A DNA stretch of 64,000 nt from Hexactinellida sp. DTS-2022 (GCA_028753945.1 JAPNXP010000002.1:8246001-8310000), one strand, 5' to 3'; positions 42,733-56,043 are shown, numbered from the stretch's first letter. A program made the numbers and translations. The notes: generated by a model from the sequence alone, not told the origin.

Positions 42733-42880
42733 CAGTGGTTCTCAAACTGTGGTACGCGTACCACTGGTACTACGCGAGCTCCTTCTAGTGGTACGCGGAG
42801 AATAGGCGGAAGGAGCAAGAGTCAGGGGAAGGGAGTGGACACACTTGCTCCTCACCTGATTAAAAATACTTTGATACATA
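42733..42880 (+). repeat. Solo left end of a hAT element (CAGTGGTTCTCAAACTGTGG)
   Basis: The terminus is followed by GGTACGCG-type words similar to the right end at 25780-25838. No matching right end was found. A TA element follows at 42881. Confidence 0.5.
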
Positions 42881-43140
42881 CCGTGATTACTCGAATAGTA
42901 GCCTAGGCGATTATTGTTTTTTACTCCATTTTTCGACCAATAATTTTGAGCAATTTTCTAGATTATCACACTTTAATACAATTTATCTAAGATAATCGGT
43001 TGATATTCGTATTGTGGGTTATATTAGATATAAATGTTTACTCCGGGTAGCAGTAATAAATTATTATTTGCTACTTTAGGGGGGCGATTATTGGAGGTAG
43101 GCGATTATTCGAATAGAGGCTACTATTCGAATAAATACGG
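42881..43140. mobile_element. TA-flanked miniature element, CCGTATTTACTCGAATAG family, copy 2
   Basis: CCGTGATTACTCGAATAGTA to ...CTATTCGAATAAATACGG with TA on both sides; near-identical to 1949-2206 over most of its length. Confidence 0.85.
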
Positions 43141-43255
43141 TACTTAGGATAAGACCATATAGTAGCAGCTTGCTTAGTTAACACAATACTGTTATATAAT
43201 ACAACGTCCTATGCTGCTGGAGTGCCATAGCGTTAAAAATTTTCTAAATGTATGC

Positions 43256-43945
43256 CTAAGGTTAAATTACGGCAGATTCTGGCAAAAAAACTAATAAATT
43301 TCGTTTTGAAGTTAAGTAGTTGATTTTCACATATATGTTAGAAGACAATATAGCTTGTTCCAAACTGAAGACGAAATTAAATTATCTTATATAACCTCGA
43401 TAATATGGGACGTGCAGTTTTGTGCTAATACAAAAGTCGCATAGGGGGTTTTCTTGGGACTCCACCTGATAGAAAAGTGGTTTTTGGGAATCAAAAATTT
43501 CTAAAGACATATTCTGTACTTAGTATCACATAGATCATCGTTATGGGCGGTTGGTGGCCGGTTTAGAATTTTGATTTGACCTATTTCAAACAATTGAGAC
43601 CTTTTGAAATGTAAAATTATTCAAAGGTCACCTTTTTATGCGATATTTGATAAAATGTTGAAAAATATCTTAATTCAAAAATGTAAACCGTCTACCAACT
43701 CCGTACGCTTAGAATCTTTAAATATTGAATCTGATAACAAACATACTAGGTGGTCTCATTGCCAAAATCTCGCATATTAACAAACCCCACTTTTGAAAAT
43801 TACCCAATGGGAGATTTAATTAGCCAAATTTTTGAAACCCAAAATAAAAAATAAAATAAATAGAGACATTTTCTATTTGGTTTATTACTTTGTATCGTAA
43901 AGGGACCTCTCTCTATCTCAATTACAGATTAAGTTGGTATTCAGT
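43256..43945 (+). repeat. Right-truncated copy of the AAGGTTAAATTACGGCAG element
   Basis: Collinear with 41505-42205 (GGCAGATTC, TAGATCATCGTTATGGGCGG, CAATTACAGATTAA) but lacks the right end. Confidence 0.7.
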
Positions 43946-44056
43946 AAATAATTTGCAATGAATTTGCTTAACTTTAAGCAAAACTCTGACATTCTTGTAT
44001 TTCCATCCAATATATCGTGCATTTAAACCTATCAATAATATTCAAATTCCATTAAT

Positions 44057-44131
44057 ATGTAGATATATCTCACTGGTTAGCATATATGGCCAACAATAAG
44101 TAGATCTTTTGTTCGAATCCCTGTTCTGCAT
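44057..44131 (+). tRNA. Degenerate tRNA-like sequence
   Basis: 75 nt long. ATGTAGA can pair with TCTGCAT as a 7-bp acceptor stem (one G-T), an ACTGGTTAGCA D-loop-like block follows, and GTTCGAATCCC matches the T-loop/B-box. The D, anticodon and T stems do not close well, so a pseudogene or SINE head is likelier than a working tRNA. Confidence 0.4.
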
Positions 44132-44515
44132 ATATTTTTTCCTTTTCTTATAGTATTATCAACAGATTGACTGACTTTATTCATATATTCACTCAATTCT
44201 TATATATTTAGTATATTCTTACAGTATCCCAACTAGTGTAGACATATAATACATGTTAAATAATTAATCACGACTTCTCCCTGAATAATTTCCATAAAAA
44301 GATGTCTCAAAAGAAAGCGGACCCGGATAATATGGCTGAAACTTGCAAGGAATTCGATTAATTTTTGCTAATTATATATTGATTGATTAATCGAAAGTAG
44401 AGTAAATAAGGATTCCATACCGAGATGAAACACCAATTAATTAATTTGCACAAAATTTGTTGACTGTTATTTCAAAATACTTTAAACGTCATTATCTCAA
44501 TACACAATATTTTAA

Positions 44516-45256
44516 TGCTTCGCGTCCCCTTCGATAGGCTGCACGACCCCTAACAAAAAATTTATGTTTAATATTGATTAATCAATTCAACATATTAGCT
44601 ATATTATTGTAACAGAGAGCTTGTCTCTAGCTATCCTACTTTTCTTATTTCAGCAATTATTGTGTAATTGGAACCAAATGCTTCTATGAGAAAACAATAT
44701 TGAAATCAAATCAGGTGATTTGTATACATCGTAGCTCTATTTGTTGAAATGCGTTGATTTGAAGTCGATTTGAGCCTATACTAATTTAGTCCATATTAAG
44801 TTTACATTGCGTGACAGACTTCGATTAGCGATATAATCTTTGAAACCAATAGGAATGCTCGAGTAATTTCGAAATGTCATGATAATCAAAAAATTCCAAA
44901 GTCACTCCCGTAGTATTGAAAGTAAATATGAATTCAACTAAGGGAGTCTGTCACGCAATGTGCAATAGTATGTACTAAGTTAGTATAGGCTCAAATCAAC
45001 TTGAAATCAAAGCATTTCAACTAATTGAGCTATGATGTATACAAATCAACTGATTTGATTTCAGTATTGTTTTCTCATAGAAGCATTTTGGTTCCAATTA
45101 CACAATAATTGCAGAAATAAGAAAAGTAGGATAGCCAGAGCCATCTCTCTGTTACAATAATATAGCTAATATGTTAAATAAGATTATTCAATATTAAACA
45201 GAAAATTTTTGTTAGGGGTCATGCAGCCTAATCGAAGGGGACGCGAAGCCTTAAAA
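44516..45256. mobile_element. Foldback element with ~310-bp arms
   Basis: AATGCTTCGCGTCCCCTTCG at the left mirrors CGAAGGGGACGCGAAGCCTT at the right. The arms run to about 44835 and from about 44945, with matching AATTATTGTGTAATTGGAAC and TTTGTATACATC blocks. Loop ~110 bp, non-coding. Confidence 0.8.
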
Positions 45257-45273
45257 CAAAGTAGGTTATTTAA

Positions 45274-45970
45274 GGTTCAGGTATCCTCTAGAGTACTTCT
45301 ACCATAAGTATTTACCCGAATGAATTAATTTTTACAGCGGAATTTACTTCATCCTCAGGATGCCAAAAATACAATAATATTGGCAAATAAACTAATAGAG
45401 GAAAAAACTTTTTTAAAATTTACAATTTTTGCGGAATAGATCAATCAGAAAAGATAAACAATACCAAGAATATTATTGATAAAATGTGTTTAGCTGGATG
45501 TAATATAACTTTTGAGTACAGGAATTGTGAATATCTATATTTTTCTGGATTTCAAATACTTTTATGTGATGTCTATTTTCAAATGAAGATTTTCCTAATC
45601 CAAAATCAAAAAAACAGATGAACTATTCATATTAGGCTAAATCGCAGCACTGAAATGTTGTATCTTTACGAGATCTCTCCGAAACCGTTGAGTTTTTGAT
45701 GCTACGACCAAAATTGACAAAATGACTTCTTCCGCAATTCTGAAAATGTTAGTTTTGAAATACCGGCTTTTGAAAAAAAAATTTACATCAATTATTCCTA
45801 GATTGAGGTGACCAAAGTGTGTTAAACTGGAAAAATAATAGGAATACTTCTTAGAAATCTCTTGAGAGTACTTATTGGAATCAATACAATCCAAAAATTC
45901 AATAAAAGAGAGATAGACAATGATTTGGATTTTATCTAAATTTTCGAATTTTGTAGAGTATACCTGAACC
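45274..45970. mobile_element. TTAA-flanked element, GGTTCAGGTAT family, copy A
   Basis: Inverted ends GGTTCAGGTATCCTCTAGAG and GAGTATACCTGAACC, TTAA on both sides (45270-45273, 45971-45974). Non-coding. Confidence 0.8.
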
Positions 45971-45984
45971 TTAAATCTATCACA

Positions 45985-46279
45985 ACTCTGTATAAGCCAA
46001 ACCAAAAATCTTTAATAGTTGTTATTTTGTCTAATATCTTCTTGCGGTTAATTCAACGGTGAAATTTTAACATTTCGAATTTACGAAAGCAAGTAGCAGT
46101 CAAGTGGAGAAGTACACTTTTATGCAACGTCATCATAACAATTTCTGAAATTTGATTTTTTGATTGAAATGGATTGAGAATACAAAACGATGTCTAAATC
46201 CGAATTCTCTCGTAATTTGAAAGATTAGATCGATCTGTTTTCCTCCCGTTACAACGTGTATCAGTTAGGCAGTCTTCAG
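45985..46279 (-). repeat. Inverted fragment of the CYGTAGACTGCC family
   Basis: Matches in reverse the left ~290 bp of 61732-63295 and 35081-35764, ending ACGTGTATCAGTTAGGCAGTC next to TTAA. Confidence 0.65.
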
Positions 46280-46283
46280 TTAA

Positions 46284-47157
46284 GGTTCAGGTCTACTCTA
46301 CAAAATACCAAAATTTCGATAAAATCCCAAACTATTGTAAATCTCTTTTATTGCATTTTCGGATTGTGTTGACACCCATGTGGACTCTCACGAAATTTCA
46401 AAGAAAAATTCCAATTATTTCTCCAGTCTGACTCACTTCGAGTTTTGAAAAAAATATCGGGGTTCTGGTGTTGGTTGCCGGTTGCAGTATACCTTAGAAA
46501 CTTGATAATTTCGGGACATAGCCACATATAGGTTTTATCTGATATTAGGATAGAACAGCATATATCGCATCTTAATTTCAAATCTTATGGAAGAATATTG
46601 AATACTTTCAATGATACATACTTTTTAGTGTCCTCCACCTAAGCCAACGCCATAGGGGACACTTTTTTTTAAACCCCGCTAACTCCAAACACAATTATTG
46701 GCATTGCGGAATTCATATTATGACTCATATACCACCTAGAAACAAAATCTCAACGGTTTTGGACAGCTCTCAATTAGTTCTATCATATGAGTGCAGCGAT
46801 TTCATTTGTAACTTCTGTTTTTCTTTTTATTTAATTTATTGATGATGAAAAAAGTGATGTCCACATTTATTGATGAAGAATTTGACTAATAAGTGATTAA
46901 AAGAATTCTTGCACTCATATGATAGTTTAGAAGTTTCTCCATGCAATGCAACAACAATCTACTCTTAATCATTGACAGGAAAAAACTTATCCGTTCCGCA
47001 AAATACGATTTTAAAGAAAAAAAAATTTCACTGAGTTACCTAGATCAAATATTATTGCATTTTTTGCCATTTAGAAGATGAAGTAAATCCGCTGTAAAAA
47101 AATTAATTAATTCGGGTGAATATATTTGGCAGAAGTGCTCTAGAGTATACCTGAACC
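46284..47157. mobile_element. TTAA-flanked element, GGTTCAGGTAT family, copy B
   Basis: Ends GGTTCAGGTCTACTCTA and CTCTAGAGTATACCTGAACC with TTAA at 46280-46283 and 47158-47161. It is an inverted relative of 62382-63256 (shared ATAGGTTTTATCTGATATT / AATATAAGATAAAACCTAT blocks). Confidence 0.8.
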
Positions 47158-47530
47158 TTAAACTCATTAACTAAATAATTAGCTAATTAAATATATAATT
47201 TCTCATCATTAAGATGGAATGAAAAGATAGAAGTTCTGACTGCAGATTTGAATTCCACATGGTCGAATTACTCAAGGAGCATAATTTCAAAAGTTCACGT
47301 TTATTTTCTACTGGAACACAGCCACATTCCCATTTGTGCCACTTCTGTCACAAGTGGCACGTGGCAGATACACCACTTCATGGATATTAACAAAAATCAC
47401 GTGAATTCAAAATATTATTTAATTTATAACTATAGCAAGATATTTATACTCATTTCAGAATAGTTTAAAGAGCCTCTAATAAGTACCAGACTAAATTGCG
47501 GTTTCCATTTAAACTCCAATTGATCAAATA

Positions 47531-47792
47531 CCGTATTTCCTTGAATAGTAGCCCTCCCTCGAATAATCGCTCCCCTTGAATAATCGCCCCTCCCCAAATT
47601 AGCAAGTAACATTTTACACCGCTGCCGGGAGTAAATTTATTCATTGAATTTTAATGGCAATACGATTATCAACCGTCTAATACTTAATAATTTGTATCAA
47701 CATGTGATATTCTCGAAAAGTCACACAGATTATTGGTCAGAAAATAGGCTAAACAACAATAATCACCCCGGCTACTATTCAAGGCCATACGG
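47531..47792. mobile_element. TA-flanked miniature element, CCGTATTTACTCGAATAG family, copy 3
   Basis: CCGTATTTCCTTGAATAGTA to CTACTATTCAAGGCCATACGG with TA on each side; more diverged than copies 1 and 2. Confidence 0.75.
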
Positions 47793-50700
47793 TACTTTTG
47801 GCTGGTTAGTGTAGTCTATAAAATGGTCATCTCGGTTGGATTTATTTTTCAAAATATCAACGCCTCTTTCCCACAAAGCGTGTTAATTTGAATTGATTCA
47901 CGGGAATATTGAGTGGCAAATAATTTGATTTGAAATTACTTGAAATCTCAAATGTTTTGATTTAAGAAAAGATAAATTATTTATTTACAGCCCTGCTATA
48001 TGTTCATTGAGCATTTTTTTCCCACAAGGGAAACTAAGGCTTTGGAAATTCTCCGACAAAGATTTTCTGTAGTCCAGCCAAACTAGACCATCCTATAATA
48101 TAACATAGTTACAGCTAATGAAAACTAGTCCGACCATAGCGGACCAGCAGAACAGCGTGTTTTGTATATGCTAAGGATATTTATTGAAAAGGGCAATATA
48201 AATTTTCTAAGCAATTCAAGGCGATATTTGAATTTGATTCTATATGGATTTGAGCACCCCAGGTAACTCCGTTCGCACGGAGTTCCCAGAGGTGCTCAAA
48301 TCCATATGGAATCATATTGATTCGTGATTTCCACACTAAATTTTGATTGAGCTTTTTGTTTTTTAATATTTGATATGTCAAGGGATCTCAAACTATTTCT
48401 CGTGTCAATGTTTATAATGAACAACGGGCGAGCGTAGCGAGCGTGCGAAATTCTTTGGGCGCTCGAACCTTCTAGGAGTCCAGAATTTGTCTGGACAACA
48501 CTGGAGGTATGGTCTGGAAGCAGAGAATACCTGTTTAATTTACCCATGAGTACAACCTAGAAATCTGAAAATAAGCACAAGTATAATTTGATACAATAAA
48601 TTGAACAGGTTGAATTCCAAGAAACTATTCCAAACTACTGCTAATGATTTATATCTTTTTAGCCTGAAGCTCCATTCCCAACCTGACGATCCTCAATTCC
48701 CAACCGGTTTTAATTACTCTGGTATAGATGATCTCAAAATGAGAATTTCTAAATTGATAATAAAAAGTAAAAATTTTCAAAATTCCATGTATAGCGTCTC
48801 TAAATATAACTGGATAAATTCTAACAGCACATCCATGGTTTGATGTCTCAGAATCTCACGCGTCTTAAAATATCATGCAACACAGGTCAAATAAATGGAG
48901 ATGTGCAAAATAATGTGATAGATCTTTGAATTATTGGTAAATGCATAAAGATTTTAGATTCTTGTTTAATTAAAGGTAATTAAATCAACAACATAGAATG
49001 TGATGGTATTTTTGATTTCAAGAATTCGCTAGGAATAAGGTGAAGATTGGTGCAAATGAAAGTATGCATGGGGTTCCATAAACAAATAGTCTCCACAAGA
49101 AGTGAATCGCATTACGGAATTAAATAATTATAAAAGCACAATCTTAATTACAAGCAAATCTCTAATTAGATTAGATTCATTAGAACAGATAGGAAGCATT
49201 TGGTTATTGAGTTTTGGACTTGCATGTTTCCCCTGTCAAAGGTAGTGTAAGTATTTAACAATACGAAAAACTGAACTGTCACAGTATAGGGGATGCAGGG
49301 GGGGAGGGGGGTAAATCCGAGATTGTGGACACTATACCCCATTTGGTACTCCATTATTGAGGCATTAGTACTTCTAATGATGAAGACAAAATATTCGCAG
49401 AGCCGTAGCAAACCACTCCACAGTCTAAGAAATAGAAATTATAGATTGTTATAAACTGCGAAATGAATACAATGAATTGCTCTAAATAATAAATAACAAT
49501 AGATAGGATAGCTAAAAATATCTCAGTGAGGTATTATACTCTAAATATTTAACGCTACATACGAGTACTATTTTGCCAATGTCTACAAAATCACAAAAAA
49601 ATTAATATTCGTCTATAGACGCTTGATTAAGCCCCCAAGGATATGCAAAGGTCAAATGTACAATATCTCAATTAATTTGACCTCTATAAGTACGATATTT
49701 GGGGTGCTGAGTGTACTTTTTCAGTGGTTTAGCACTTTCAGATGGATTGTTTGCTGTAACTGACGTGAATTTTTGTGATTTCCTTGAATTTACCTTGCCC
49801 ATTTGATAGTCTGTGGTAAAACACCAAAATTGATAAAAAAATCATATAGAAAGAGAAAATTCGCATAGTTAGTCACATTATCTATCCTTGGGGTCCTATT
49901 TCTAACACACCCCCTCTGAATACATTTCTCAGACACCCGTGCACCTAGAATTAAAATGCACGAGTGAAAAAGGCTCGCAATACACGACTTCCTATGCGTC
50001 CCTAATACATTTTGTGACCCTCAGACGCCCCGTTTTTTCAAATGACCATATATGGGCAATTGGGCATGGATATGTGCCACATTTTGATGATTCAGCAATT
50101 TTGTATCTCATAAACTAGAGAATGCAGAGCTTAGCTCTAATCGATTATTCAAATCAATATATCATGCATATATCATTGGAATAACAAATTGGACTATTTT
50201 CCAAATAGTTACCATGCTAAGAAGCCCATGCCCATATATGGAGGTGTCATGTGACCATCACAAACCATCGATCATGAAAATCAGAGTTGTGCAAGAGCTT
50301 AGCTCTAACTTGCTAACACTATCAGTAATCGTTTTCGAGGAATATGAACAGCTTCAATTATCTTCAAACCATTATCTGTAAGAAGTATTGAAGGTTTGTG
50401 CCACTATTGTGTCCTTCTATACCCTCTTCTCCAAATAAATATTTTCTAATATCGGCTGTGGAAAAAGCTAGAGAACTCCGTGATTATTTATCGTATCAAC
50501 TTGAAATTTCGGGGAGATGTTGTTTATATATATATCTAAATAACGTTCGGAGCGTTTCCATACTTTTTTCTAATTTCGCAAAGTTGTATGGCCACATTTC
50601 TCAAAAATAGGGAAATTCCATCGAAAAATTGACCTAAATTTTTGAATTCCTAATAAATAATATAAATTTAGATAATATTGGTGATTATCTCGTATACGCA

Positions 50701-51513
50701 AGTTGAATGCATATTTATTTGACGAGTTATGAAGTAAAAACAAAGTGTTTATAGTTATCATGTTTTTCTACTAGATATATATATGGCTTATATTACATAG
50801 CAACGCTATACATGTTTTCATTGAATATAGGCAAGTTTAAGAATGAAATTAATGATGTTATTTATTTTTCAAATACTCAATAGTAAGGTAAAGGAACTGA
50901 TATACTAATTGAATTGACATCGTTAATAGTTTTGATTTCACCCAATACGTCACAGTCCTGACTAGTCGTAGGTAGTGTTAAATAAATAATCGTCTAGCTT
51001 ACTTACAAAAAGGGGTCTCGTTTTGAAATTTCGCAAAAGTGCGCTTGCGGGTCCCACACCCGCACTATAATGTATGATTGACAATGATTGTCAAGGAAAT
51101 ACTTATGTACATTTACGCAAGTATAAATTAACCAGATAATAGTTAAGACTAATTTTTTAAAAAAGTAAAAGAGAAAAAGGAAAAAATAGAAAAAGTGTTC
51201 TAGCTTCCTGGTCCAACAATGTAGGAAGCTGGAAGAAAGCTTAGCTAGGAGTATGTTCAACAAAGCTTTGATGTTTGGACTTTCAGCTACATAGAGCATT
51301 CGTCATACACTGGGTGAGCTAGAACACAATATTAAAAGCCAACAAAAACTATTTATACTCTTAACAACTTGCATAATATCAATCTGGGTGCCTATAAAAT
51401 CTTCATGTTTATAACTTTAGTAAATTTGCTTTGCTAACAGCTTACCAGGGTCCAGGACAGAATGAATAATAAATGCTCGCTTGAGCACTAAAAATAATTT
51501 ATAATCTATACAA
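47793..51513. other. Diverged repeat sequence; no gene seen
   Basis: Contains a hairpin (48235-48315, ATATGGATTTGAGCACC facing GGTGCTCAAATCCATAT around GTTCGCAC) and a diverged hAT end at 48555-48722 that is an inverted match of 51590-51740. Blocks with CCCATATATGG and AGAGCTTAGCTCTAA (50020-50320) also occur near 54900-55170. Short open frames have no domain. Confidence 0.4.
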
Positions 51514-52092
51514 TTAAGGTTCAGGTATCCTCTAGAGCAGTGGTTCTTAACCGGTGGGGAATCACCCACTAGTGGGGAATTGAGAATCCTCAGGTGGGGA
51601 ATGGAGCTTCAGGCTAAAAAGTTTACAAATCATTAACAGTAGTTTGGAATGTTTTCTTGGAATTCAACCTGTTCAATTTATTGTCTTAAATTATACTTGT
51701 ACTAATTTTTAAACTTCTAGGTTGAACTCGTACGCATATTAAATAATAACATAGTGATGAATTATTCTAATCGAAGAATAATCTGATTTAAAACAGTTTC
51801 ACAATAAAAATTAGCCAATTAAATATTTATTTGGTAGTGTGATACATGATATTGGTTAGTATATATTATTTTTTACAAGCAAAAGCGTCCATAAATCTAC
51901 CTTGTATAAATGATTATTCATACAAAATAGTTACTGTATATTTTTGAAAAGGAAATTAAGAACTTTTGGGTCGCAGAGGGAATTTTAGTATGCTCCGTAA
52001 GAAATTTCTTTCTCCGTAAATTTTATGGTCAATCTCCAGGAATTTATCTGAACTCACTTGGCAGCACTGAGAACAACCCTTCTCGTAAACTA

Positions 52093-53834
52093 TTGCCTTC
52101 CTCTCACGAGGCTTGCCATTCAATTGCCAGTATTCGATTGGAGTCCAAATCCACCCATTCGTCTTCTTCTGTCTCAGCTGAGAAATTAACTGCGACAGAT
52201 GTCTACCATTTTGGCTACGAGTCTGAATATTCTGACGATTGTGCTTTCAAATGTAACGTTGTTCCATACTCAAAGCACTTGGAGAACTTGACGCCATCTC
52301 CACCACCCCCTGCCTCAAGTGGTTCCTCTCCAACACAAGCGCCACACAGGATGAGTGATGTTACTCATGTTAGCCTCCAGTTCCTCTACACTGAGCGAAT
52401 AATACAAGAGCTCAACACTTTTATGCTGACGAAAGTTGGTGGTGGAAGGATAAACACACCGATAAAAGGAGACATCTGCTCTCTTCGATGCCTCGTAAAG
52501 GAAATTGGCTGGGAGATTTCTGGGACCACAATGCTCTGAACAGGTACGTCAATTTGGCCCCATGTTCGCCTTCCACAACCTATGGCCCTCTCAGGGTATA
52601 CGAAAGGTTTGTCCAATTTCTGCGAACCAAATTTCCCTACCTTCTACCTCCCAGGGAATCTATGCAGGCGATTGAATCAATGCTGACCGCCCTTAAAGAA
52701 GCCCTCGGGTAGGATCGTTAAGTTCGAAGAAGAGCTACGATGACAGCTCGTCGAGAGCGTACGTGCTGAGAGAGTGGCGCTCTCGGAGAGAGTCGGTCGA
52801 AGTGAAGAAGCTTTCCTTTCGTGCACTCCCAGTGAGATTAGGTTCAGCCTTGATGAGGGTTTATTTGTCAAGCTTCGAAATTAATTAACCGCCGAAATTA
52901 TCCTGGCGAATTCTCAGCGTTCTTGCAATGTCGAGGGAATGCTTATAGGAGAAGCTCTGAAAGCGAAGAGCAATGCCACAAAGACAATCTCCACTACATC
53001 TATGTTGAACAGCATAAAACTGGCTACATTCAACAGGCTATAATCTACCTCACCACAGAAGTCTACAACTATTTGCTGCTCTTTGTGACAGTGATCCTCC
53101 CTGAACTCCCAGCCATCGGACAAGTGAGATCAGGACATGACTGCCATGTTTTTTAGACCTGGCTATCCGACTGTCTCAATACCAGTAACGTCAGTAGTTG
53201 CTTGAGAAACGGTTTAAAGCTGTATGGAGTTGATGATACGGACAGATGCGCCACGCATTACAGTAAAGCCGTTTCTACATTAATTAGCATGCACAAGCCT
53301 GAAGTCGAAGAGCCATTGTCACAGTTCATGTGTCACTCAAGATCAACTACTGAGAGGCACTACAGAAACCACATGGCGCATCGAGGCTTGTATTCCACCT
53401 TTTCTGCATTGGAAAGTCATCAAGCCATGCCTGGAGAGGAGCCTTTCGTTGAACATGCACCCGGCGATTCAAGCCCATTTCATCCTTCTCTCTCCTCTGA
53501 TGAACAGGACGACAATGAGGATGTTGGCAATCATCATGATAAGGACACTAACAATCCTGCTGTACCTGTCGATGTTTGCACCTCTACGAACCGCACCGAG
53601 TCAGATTCTGCTATTTTCGCACCTCTCGTGACGGACATCAATTGCCAAGAGGAAACTGCTCTCCCCAAGTACTCTTCCAAATGGAATGGGAAGAGTATTT
53701 TCCACAATCAAATGGAAGAGGACATTTTATTTCGAGTCTTCGAAAATCTTCTCGACAACTCTCTCTCACTTCTTCATCCCGGGCTAGCAGAGAGCCAAAT
53801 GAGTGTGGAATCACCCCAGTTCAGGACGATTTAG
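52093..53834 (+). pseudogene. Tyrosine-recombinase-like protein (Crypton/phage-integrase fold), broken
   Basis: A Ser/Pro-rich N-terminal frame (52093-52539) shifts frame near 52500. Next is a core-binding-like helix region (LRVYERFVQFLRTKFPYLL). The frame is lost at 52712-52923, then the catalytic half follows: YIYVEQHKTGYIQQAI contains the beta-hairpin Lys, an in-frame TAG lies at 53154-53156, and MCHSRSTTERHYRNHM holds the HxxTxxxHY-type site with the nucleophilic Tyr. The first catalytic Arg region is not clear. The C-terminus is acidic. The Crypton assignment rests on motif memory. Confidence 0.6.
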
Positions 53835-53899
53835 GAGCGGCTCGTGGCACACTTTGGACAAGAACAAGCTTTGAAGAAAGTGACCTACAAGATTAGCAC

Positions 53900-55300
53900 A
53901 TTTGGGCGGAATCACCTAAACAAAGTCTCTCCCTCATGAGCCATCATACCTCCTTCTGTATATATTATTAATCTAGTTATACTAATTGTTTGGTTATCAT
54001 TGATTAAATACATAAACCCATTTATGGCTAATCAATATCAGAAACCAAAATAAATATTTATGATCTAAAATACACTCATTTTACAGTTTATTGCATTAAA
54101 CACTACTTCTATATATGTAGTATATAGATCCAGAAAAAATTACTAAAATCGGTCTAGAACTAAAAAATTTGGTATTTTTGGTATTTTTTAAAATATTAAC
54201 CCCTATTATGACGAAATTTTTCAAAAAATCACTAAAACGGACAAAGTGAGTTTGCGCCAACATTCGCCCAGAAGTTTATATACCAGACATCATGTTAAAT
54301 CCTCTTCTCTCGTATAGTTTAAGAGTAGATCTGTGATTTGTAGGGTTGTATAAGCTTTTCGATGCATTCTTAAAATGCTAAAGAGTTTTTCCCACTTGGG
54401 GAGTTTTTAGTACATTGCTCAATAGGGCATTTTGCAACGATCCTGCAAAAATTAGCTTGGTAATATTTATTTCCATGATGGGTTCATTTACCTAATGCTC
54501 CTGGACTATAAGTAGCATTTGGTTTCAACACTTTTCCATTAATATATCATGAGTTATGACCAATTTATGACTATGATTTTGTTTATTTTAAGTTTTTGTC
54601 ATATTTTCACACCTCAAGGCCCTAAAATATACACAATGTATTATATAACACCCCGATTTGGTAATACAAAGATGGAAATAGCATTTGCGCACAAAATGAG
54701 ACATTTTACGACACTATCCAATCATTATTCGTTAGGTTATGCCATTTACTCCTTAGAAGGGTGCAAAAATCACACATTTCACACCTGTTGATATTTCAGA
54801 AACGCTTTGAGATAAAATGAATATAGCCATTAGAAAATAATGTAAATACCTGACTTTCTATACGTTTATAATAATACATTAGGACCCTAGGTGTCACGGT
54901 TTTCAACATGACCATAAATGGTAATTTTGATTTGACCAATTTTGATGAAGAAGCAAATCTTCCCAACCTAGATCTATGGCCAGCAGAGACTAGCTCTAGA
55001 ATTCTAATCACATGTTGATACTATTTCTTTCTCATTTTTAACCTTTGGGATTATAATATAATTCGAATTATGTGTTCTGATTTCAAATGCCCATATATGG
55101 CGGCGGGAGACTGGCAATATTTTCATACGTTATAAAAAACTTTTGAACCTAATGAGTTAGAGCATAGTTCTAAATTACTAAAAATAATCTAATTAAATTT
55201 TAAATGACATTATCTATTTTATGTAGCTTTGGAACTCCTTTTCTTCGCACTTTCAAATTCTGGACTCAGCCACTTCGACACAAAGTAAACGAGTAGTTAG
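53900..55300. other. Non-coding stretch between recombinase pseudogene and repeat end
   Basis: AT-rich. The block 54490-54650 is an inverted match to 40910-41070 (CACCTCAAGGCCCTAAAATAT). The 54880-55170 block belongs to the CCATAAATGG / AGACTAGCTCTAG repeat group. No gene seen. Confidence 0.4.
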
Positions 55301-56043
55301 TGAAAAGTTTAATTGAAATATTTATAGCGGATATACTTCATCTTCAGCTTTCCAAAAATACAATAATATTGGCAAATACACTAAGAGAGGAAAAAAATTT
55401 TTTATAATTTTAGCGTTTTTGCGGAATACATCTATTAGCGATGATAAACAAGACCAAGAATATTATTGATAAAATGTGTTTAGCTGGATGTAATATAAAT
55501 TTTGAGTCCTGGAATTTTGAATATCTAAATTTTAGGGATTTAAAATACTTTTATGTGAAGTTGACCATCAAATGAAGATTTTCTTGATCCAAAATCCAAA
55601 ATACACATGAACTATTCATAATAGATTAAATCGCACAACTCGAAAGTTGTATCCTTACGAGATCTATCCGAAACCGTGGAGTTTTTGATTCTAAAATCAA
55701 AATTGACAAAATCACGAACTCCGCAGATCTGAAAATGTTAGTTTTGAGATAGAGGATTTTGAAAAGTTTTTTGAACCTTTTATTCCTAGATTGAGGTGAC
55801 CAAATTGTGTCAAACTGGAAAGATAATAGGAAATTTTCTTAGAAATCTCTTGAGAGTACACATTAGTATCAATACAATACAAAATATGCAATAAAAGAGA
55901 AATATACAATGATTGGGATTTAATCTAAATTTTGATATTTCTAGAGGATACCTGAACCTTAATCACTTAGTAGTCCAGCTCGAGAATGATGTATCCAATT
56001 AATATCGATAGGTTTTCTTTCATGTAGCATTTAAACTATAGCA

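Larger units (their letters stand above)
51518..55958. mobile_element. TTAA-flanked GGTTCAGGTAT-family element with large insert
   Basis: The left end GGTTCAGGTATCCTCTAGAG (after TTAA at 51514-51517) and right end CTAGAGGATACCTGAACC (before TTAA at 55959-55962) are inverted. The right ~650 bp (about 55310 on) is collinear with copy A at 45325-45970. The left end is followed directly by CAGTGGTTCTTAACCGG, a hAT-like terminus, so ~3.8 kb including the recombinase pseudogene is probably inserted. The insert's right boundary is not resolved. Confidence 0.6.

Noticed and set aside
51538-55300. A complete hAT element starting at CAGTGGTTCTTAACCGG
   Set aside because: No matching right terminus or target duplication was found before 55310.
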